Source of the DNA: Mugil cephalus
Lineage: Eukaryota; Chordata; Actinopteri; Mugiliformes; Mugilidae
DNA: 64,000 nucleotides
Direction of reading: 5' to 3'
Assembly: GCF_022458985.1 (NCBI RefSeq)
Contig: NC_061778.1
Coordinates: 3,055,501-3,119,500, forward strand
A program made the translations under genes and the position numbers. The notes beneath the pieces were generated by a model. It worked only from the letters and a program-made list of their open reading frames with translations. It did no database searches and was not told the origin of the DNA. Positions 60,101 through 64,000 of this stretch are shown piece after piece (the first letter of the stretch is position 1; each line of letters begins with the position of its first letter).

Positions 60101-61189
60101 TGAGACATGGCCATGGGGAGACGTTCTTGGACCCACAACTACAACAACAACATGAAATACAAAAATTATATTAGTACAGTGATTTATTTCTAGTATAAGT
60201 AGAGGTTGCTGTTGTCAGGGTTCCTTCACATTTGATCCAGATCCTAATTTCCAAACAAACCAAAAAAAACCCAACATATTTATGGCATTTGAGTAAATAG
60301 TTGTGTCTCATGTAACTAAATAAATTATGGAATTAGTCGTTTGTTTTCATTAATCTGAATGTATATGCTGTTATGTCACCAAATAATTTCCAGGAGATTA
60401 AAGGTAATGTAGCCCATACAAATAAGTTAAGAACAAACCCAGATAAATTCAGTCCACATTTTTTTTGTTGTTGTTTTTCTTTAAGCTGTACATGAATATT
60501 AGTATTAGATTTAATTGAATACTTTCCATACTTGTGTAGGAACCCTGTGTTGTGAACCACATGCACTATAGGACATACTGAGCTGCAACTCATGTTAAAA
60601 CAAATATTTACCAAAATCTGTTTTTATTTCATGAAACACTTTATGTTATATTTTTATTGCATGAAAAACGCTGTTTAAATAAAGTCTGATTTGAAATTAC
60701 TTGAAGTAAAACTCTGATAGGAGTCAAAGTGTTCTAGCAGTAGCATGTGTGGTTTTTACTGACTTTTTTTGAAGAGTTTGAATGCATCTTGGTCCAACAT
60801 CAACACTGAACTGTTGGGATGGACCCAAGACATTTGGAGACCTATTGAATTCATCTGTAAACATTACACGTTTTGTGCAATTCGTGCTAATAGTGCAAAG
60901 AGTGGTGACTGTAAATAATGAAATAACTGAAGATGAGTGTGTGTTGTCGTTGCCTCCAACTCACAATCTCGTCCTCCAGGTCTCGTCCAACTTGGTGAAC
61001 TTCTTTTGACGCCAGCAGGATGCGTCGTCTCTCCTTCAGCGGCTCGATCAAACGCACCATCCTGGCCTCGACCGTGGTCTGTCGCTCGGCAACCGTCTCC
61101 TTGACCTGCGTCTGCTGGGGGATGGAGGCCGCCTGCACCTGGAGCGTCCCCACCTCCTTATACCACTCCTCCATCTGTGCCTCCATGGT
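44871..61189 (-). CDS. sptbn4: Beta-IV spectrin, 3' half of gene (17 exons, 1,289 aa, N-terminal part off-window)
   Basis: Exons in transcript order: 61,189-60,965; 60,138-60,049; 59,935-59,657; 58,782-58,652; 58,504-58,300; 57,738-57,493; 57,291-57,157; 55,792-55,548; 54,616-54,478; 54,279-54,195; 54,108-53,912; 52,663-51,624; 51,152-51,092; 50,579-50,323; 46,384-46,217; 45,335-45,293; 45,194-44,871. Phases agree throughout. The first 11 exons (659 aa) encode about six spectrin repeats ([55 protein letters not shown]-type signatures). A long disordered specific domain, a PH domain and a charged tail follow. The ERQ/DRQ motifs and the [18 protein letters not shown] block identify beta-IV rather than beta-I, -II or -III. 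In vertebrates beta-IV spectrin links ankyrin-G and ion channels to actin at axon initial segments and nodes of Ranvier. Actin-binding and proximal repeats lie right of the window. No disabling changes seen. Confidence 0.95.
45293..46384 (-). CDS. sptbn4: sptbn4 PH-domain exons (detail)
   Basis: The PH domain spans four exons. It begins [15 protein letters not shown] in exon 50,579-50,323 and continues as [20 protein letters not shown] ... [10 protein letters not shown] in 46,384-46,217. Next comes [15 protein letters not shown] in 45,335-45,293, and the C-terminal helix ([10 protein letters not shown]) opens the last exon. The introns split it in phases 2, 2 and 0. The exon at 46,217 is preceded by a 3.9-kb intron. 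The Arg/Lys-rich strands fit phosphoinositide binding, inferred from the family. Confidence 0.9.
45830..46094. repeat. Dispersed DNA-repeat end in a sptbn4 intron
   Basis: Ends aggtggtcataatgttatgcctgattggtgta, preceded by acacaggacaccttcagaaggtccatgtcc and acctacacaatattagg. I recognise this combination as a frequent fish repeat terminus; the family is not assigned and the left boundary is uncertain. Confidence 0.5.
46420..46550 (+). repeat. G-rich purine tract with repeated GGGA units
   Basis: Many GGGAGGGAGGGAGG runs on the + strand, with more than eight G-triplets within 46,494-46,533. On the transcribed - strand this is a long C/T polypyrimidine tract upstream of the exon 46,384 acceptor. 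It could form G-quadruplexes in the template strand. Confidence 0.8.
46947..47245. mobile_element. Complete 299-bp MITE with perfect 14-bp ends
   Basis: Begins TACAGTACTGTGCA and ends with its exact inverse TGCACAGTACTGTA, the outer TA being the likely target duplication. The interior has no coding capacity. The ends are of the Tc1/mariner type common in fish. Confidence 0.85.
47260..47750 (+). repeat. LINE 3'-tail-like segment
   Basis: Reads acattcaagacttacctttttatctc, continues through a TTTTTAT-rich body and ends tttacaaataaattgattgattcattg, the ATTG-tailed form frequent at the 3' ends of fish LINEs. Family not assigned. Confidence 0.45.
49253..49400 (+). mobile_element. hAT-like terminal fragment
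   Basis: Starts CAGTGGTTCCCAATCTGGGG, the terminus seen in the 67-bp fold-back of gene C, followed by cgccccctt and aggagggcgc. No matching right end was found within 1 kb, so it is probably truncated. Confidence 0.5.
51518..51563 (+). repeat. LINE-tail with (ATTCT)n
   Basis: The sequence gtataatgacaataaagg followed by attctattctattctgttct is a known type of fish LINE 3' end with its terminal microsatellite, here in a sptbn4 intron just right of the ERQ-domain exon. Confidence 0.55.
51624..52663 (-). CDS. sptbn4: sptbn4 variable-domain exon with ERQ motifs (detail)
   Basis: A single 1,040-nt exon encodes most of the beta-IV-specific region between the last spectrin repeat and the PH domain. 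It opens [20 protein letters not shown], which is shared with mammalian beta-IV, then runs through Ser/Pro-rich disordered sequence. It ends with three related motifs, [16 protein letters not shown] and DRQESSEH, embedded in Arg/Glu/His-rich sequence. Mammalian beta-IV spectrin has a comparable set of ERQES repeats, so this is strong isoform-level evidence. The middle part looks weakly conserved. Confidence 0.9.
52818..53097 (-). repeat. Dispersed fish SINE/LINE-tail repeat, copy 2
   Basis: On the - strand it begins near a GGTTCGAGTCC box, identical to a tRNA B-box. It continues with tttgcatgttctccctgt, ggtttcctccc and gtgtgaatggttgt, then tccagggtgtat, and ends in a gaagatga-rich tail. The same repeat lies at 33,722-33,980. 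The B-box and short tail fit a tRNA-derived SINE or a SINE/LINE composite; family not assigned. Confidence 0.75.
55793..57156. other. sptbn4 intron, no exon seen
   Basis: AT-rich intron between spectrin-repeat exons. It has a TG run next to the exon 57,157 donor (57,136-57,150), a poly-T-rich tract near 56,700-56,830 and AATAAA on the + strand near 56,868. I see no coding exon. Confidence 0.5.
57804..58115. mobile_element. 312-bp deleted copy of the GTGACGTCAC-ended TIR element, in a sptbn4 intron
   Basis: The left end gaaggtaggcacatgatgtcac and the right end gtgatgtcaatgcataacttc are diverged versions of the ends at 26,424 and 27,127. The interior from 57,835 aligns closely with 26,833-27,105, for example ctcttagcgttagcatcttttatttag, gataatccacatttt and ttgccactcagggggcgtggcctcagg. 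The left-hand 400 bp of the longer copy is missing. It fills over half of the 561-nt intron. Confidence 0.75.
59030..59160. repeat. Possible dispersed repeat in a sptbn4 intron
   Basis: The phrase gtaaagagctttaagtaccactaggtggaaaagggcgttatataaa, ending accattcaccatttacc, is a pattern frequent in fish non-coding DNA. Boundaries are uncertain. Confidence 0.4.
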
Positions 61190-64000
61190 CTAAGAGGAGG
61201 AAGAGGAGGAAGAGGAGGAAGAGGACGATGGGGGAGACACAAGGAATAGAGTTAAAGTTATCAAATGGACAAAAAAAACAGAATTGGGGGCGGGTGGGAG
61301 GAGGTATGTGTGCACGGGTGGGAGTAAATAAATATGTCAGTGCAGAGAAAAGTAAAATCTATTTTTATTCTAATTTGCACTGACATTCCTTGAACAAACC
61401 ATGGACACTAAAGCAAAGATGAGACCAAAAGAACAACCTCAAGCAGCAAAACTGCAAAAAAAAAAGTTGTCTGACAGTCACGAAGTGTAGTGAAGGTTAC
61501 TGTACCCCTTGCCAGGATGGATGCTGGGTAGTGGAGTTTGGTGTGGAGTTAGGATGAAGTGGTAAAGCAGTGCTTGTTAAAGGAAGCTGTAAGCGGCATG
61601 CTGCAGGAGAGGAGAGTGAGAGATGTCTGATGAAATGATGAGGTGATGAAAGGATGAATCTGTGTGTCAGCCCAGGTTGAACTCCTCCAAATAAGGAAGA
61701 ATTACATCCCAAAAGTCACGCGTAGGGAAATAAACTACATGAAATAGACGGATGAATCTGCCCTAAGTACCTGGATTCTGAGCTCAACATTACAAATTGT
61801 GAACAAAGTTTTACACCTCACAGTGGCACAGTGTTTAGTATTGGATGTTAGTGTGTAACTGTGTGCAACAAATGTGCCTTTTGCTTGTTTTTTAAGTTAA
61901 TTGATAGTAACAATAGCTAAAAACACCTGTAAAAAACTAATAAAAAGTGTCCAATCAGTTACGGTGGTGGAAAAAAAGTCCATAAAAATTAGGGGTGGAA
62001 CTCAATTAAAGTAATTAATCAAATTAATTAGAGGCTTTGTAATTAATTCATCTCGATTAATCTCACTTTAACCCACATAACAATATTTGCCTCAAAAAGC
62101 CATATATTTTTTTACTTAAATGGATTTTAGTAGACGACTGAATCCAATAATAGACACAGACATGAATATTTTAAACTAAAGTTCTTTTAATGTCTGCAAA
62201 AATGCATTTAATTGCATTTCAATTCAAAACAGTAGGAAAAAGAAATAGAAAATATTAATGTAATTATCCCTGGACAAAAACTGAACAGACCTAAAGTTAA
62301 AGTGACATATTAAGTACTCTTTCAATAAGACTACTGACTTTAAATGAGTACAAAAGCAACAACAATTAAACATAAAGGGCAATTTCTACTTCTTTCTTCT
62401 TCTGATAAAACAACCAGAAATATAAATGTTCATTTGACCTAAGTCTGCTTTAAACTCCAAGTATCCTTAGCTCTTTAGCTCCAGGTGGTTTTTACTTTGC
62501 ATTTAGATGGTACTGTAGACTTGAAGTGAAGTCTTTTTTTTTTTTTTTTTTGCACAATTTGCACAAGGGCAGACTTTTATCAAGATTTTAAGCTTTTTGG
62601 AAACATGTTAGTAATGTGCTTTCACCCGATTCTTGATTAGGACCTGATTTTGGTAGCCGTTAGCCATTAGCTGGTGTGTACATCAATGTAGTCTGTGTAC
62701 CAGGAAATCGTGACAAACATTGTGCGTTGTTTGTAATGCAAACTGCAATTAAATGACCATGATCATTGACCATTTTGATCATTGGGTTATTTTGGTACCA
62801 GAGATCAACTAATGAAAGCTGTGCTATTTAGTAAAAGGCAATTTTTGTTGCTTCGTGTCTAGATAAAACCAGCACATTTGAAATTTCTATCGCAGAGTAA
62901 ACAATAAATAAAAAATATCATTTGTATTTGTTTGTGTCCGTCTAATCCAGACAACTTTTTTCCACGACTCTACAATTATCTTCTCAAATAACAAGAAACC
63001 TGATGATTTAGTTGGCAAGATGGTTAAAATATACAGCTCAATAGCTTCCAGTCATCACTACTTTAATGATCTTGGGATGAAACTCTTAAGAAGATCACCG
63101 GGTTGGCATCAATGCTGATGGTGATTCCAAAAAACGTCAACACCAATTAAAAATGAATGTTGGCGTGAAAGTAGAAGAGTCTGACTTTGCTGAAATGAAA
63201 TGAGTCACTTTCAAACATGAGGTTTTGTTTGAATATTAATGAGATGAGGCCACGACCGCGCAGCGAATAATAACACAAACAGTGAATCAGTGGGAGACAC
63301 TTCAACGAGCCAAGAAACAGAGACACGGAATCATATTTACTAATTAGCGTCGGTCAAAACTTGGCTCAAACTAATAGTCAATAAAAAAATGGTCACTGAT
63401 CCCAGAAGGAACAAACATCCCGTTTTCGGTGACGATGACATGCTAACAACTCTCAAATCAGCTTAAGCAATGCCTAATTAACAATTGAGCATCAACGTCC
63501 AAAGCCCCGCGTTGGGCGCCATGATGCGTCCAAAAATGTGCAGGCAGATTTTTCAATACACGACGCGGCAACAATACAATCCATCACCATGGGAGGCACT
63601 AATGCATGTAATGAACTTATTAACCACTGTGTTATATAACTGAAAAAGTTGTCACAATGGGAAAAAGTGTGGAAAACGTCAAAAAAGAAAAAATTATGGG
63701 GGACGAGTTCGGTAGGGCACATAAACAGTCTCTTATTGCGTCTTATTGCGCCGGCAGAAACATTCCCGTGTTTTTCCCTATTGAGCAACAATTGAATTGA
63801 ATTTGTTTTGAATTTATTTATTTCAAACATAACAGAAATACGTTTAAAAGCTGAAAGAAAAACAAAAGTTTGGTGTCTGAAAAAGAGGAGGTGGAAGTAA
63901 AACTTATTCCTACTTATTCATAAATAAAGACGAAAACTAAAAACAGCTTTAAATGAATCAAGGTGACTCAAAATAAATAGATATTTTCTGATATCTTTGC
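61190..64000. other. Intronic DNA upstream of the first visible sptbn4 exon
   Basis: No upstream spectrin exon is visible, so the intron is longer than 2.8 kb. A segment at about 61,985-62,700 (aaattaattagaggctttgtaattaatt ... taatctcactttaa) resembles a dispersed fish repeat. A poly-T run lies at 62,527-62,550. A fragment like a Tc1 terminus (ggtggtggaaaaaaagtcc) lies near 61,963. Confidence 0.5.

Overview
The window looks like nuclear DNA of a ray-finned (teleost) fish. The genes are split by spliceable introns, the protein families are vertebrate, and the non-coding DNA is AT-rich and full of Tc1-like, hAT-like and LINE/SINE relics typical of fish. I did not assign a species.

Layout. About 1-9,000 holds no gene I can support. 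A CpG-rich, promoter-like patch with an NRF1-type palindrome lies near 9.25-9.65 kb. About 9.65-16.4 kb is repeat-rich, with a LINE reverse-transcriptase fragment and a Tc1-type MITE. A secreted or cell-surface leucine-rich-repeat (LRR) protein of 711 aa is encoded on the + strand at 16.69-20.49 kb; its one coding intron is almost entirely a dead Tc1 transposon. Three C2H2 zinc-finger genes follow head-to-tail on the - strand: gene C (29.2 to 22.4 kb, 8 exons, 634 aa, 14 fingers), gene B (33.2 to 30.2 kb, 3 exons, 648 aa, 15 fingers) and gene A (37.05 to 34.22 kb, 4 exons, about 804 aa, 17 fingers). B and A are clear tandem paralogues; C is more distant. A possible 57-aa micro-gene with a strong Kozak context and a poly(A) signal sits at 38.39-38.57 kb (+). 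About 38.7-44.8 kb is gene-poor and holds microsatellites and two fold-back elements, one of them nested inside a second element. The rest, 61.19 to 44.87 kb on the - strand, is the 3' half of the beta-IV spectrin gene (sptbn4): 17 exons in unbroken phase encoding the last 1,289 aa. These cover the distal spectrin repeats, the beta-IV-specific ERQ-motif domain, the PH domain and a charged tail. Its 5' exons lie beyond the right edge.

The genes do not form one pathway. The three zinc-finger proteins are probable nuclear DNA-binding regulators produced by local duplication; sptbn4 is a submembrane cytoskeletal scaffold; the LRR protein is extracellular. The most distinctive features are mobile-element structures inside introns: a full-length Tc1 corpse, a TIR element and its internally deleted copy in introns of two different genes, and relics of a zinc-finger exon end tandemly repeated in the last intron of gene C.

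Exon boundaries were read by eye from GT/AG sites and phase. Full-gene phase adds up to a multiple of three for every multi-exon gene, but no transcript data were available.
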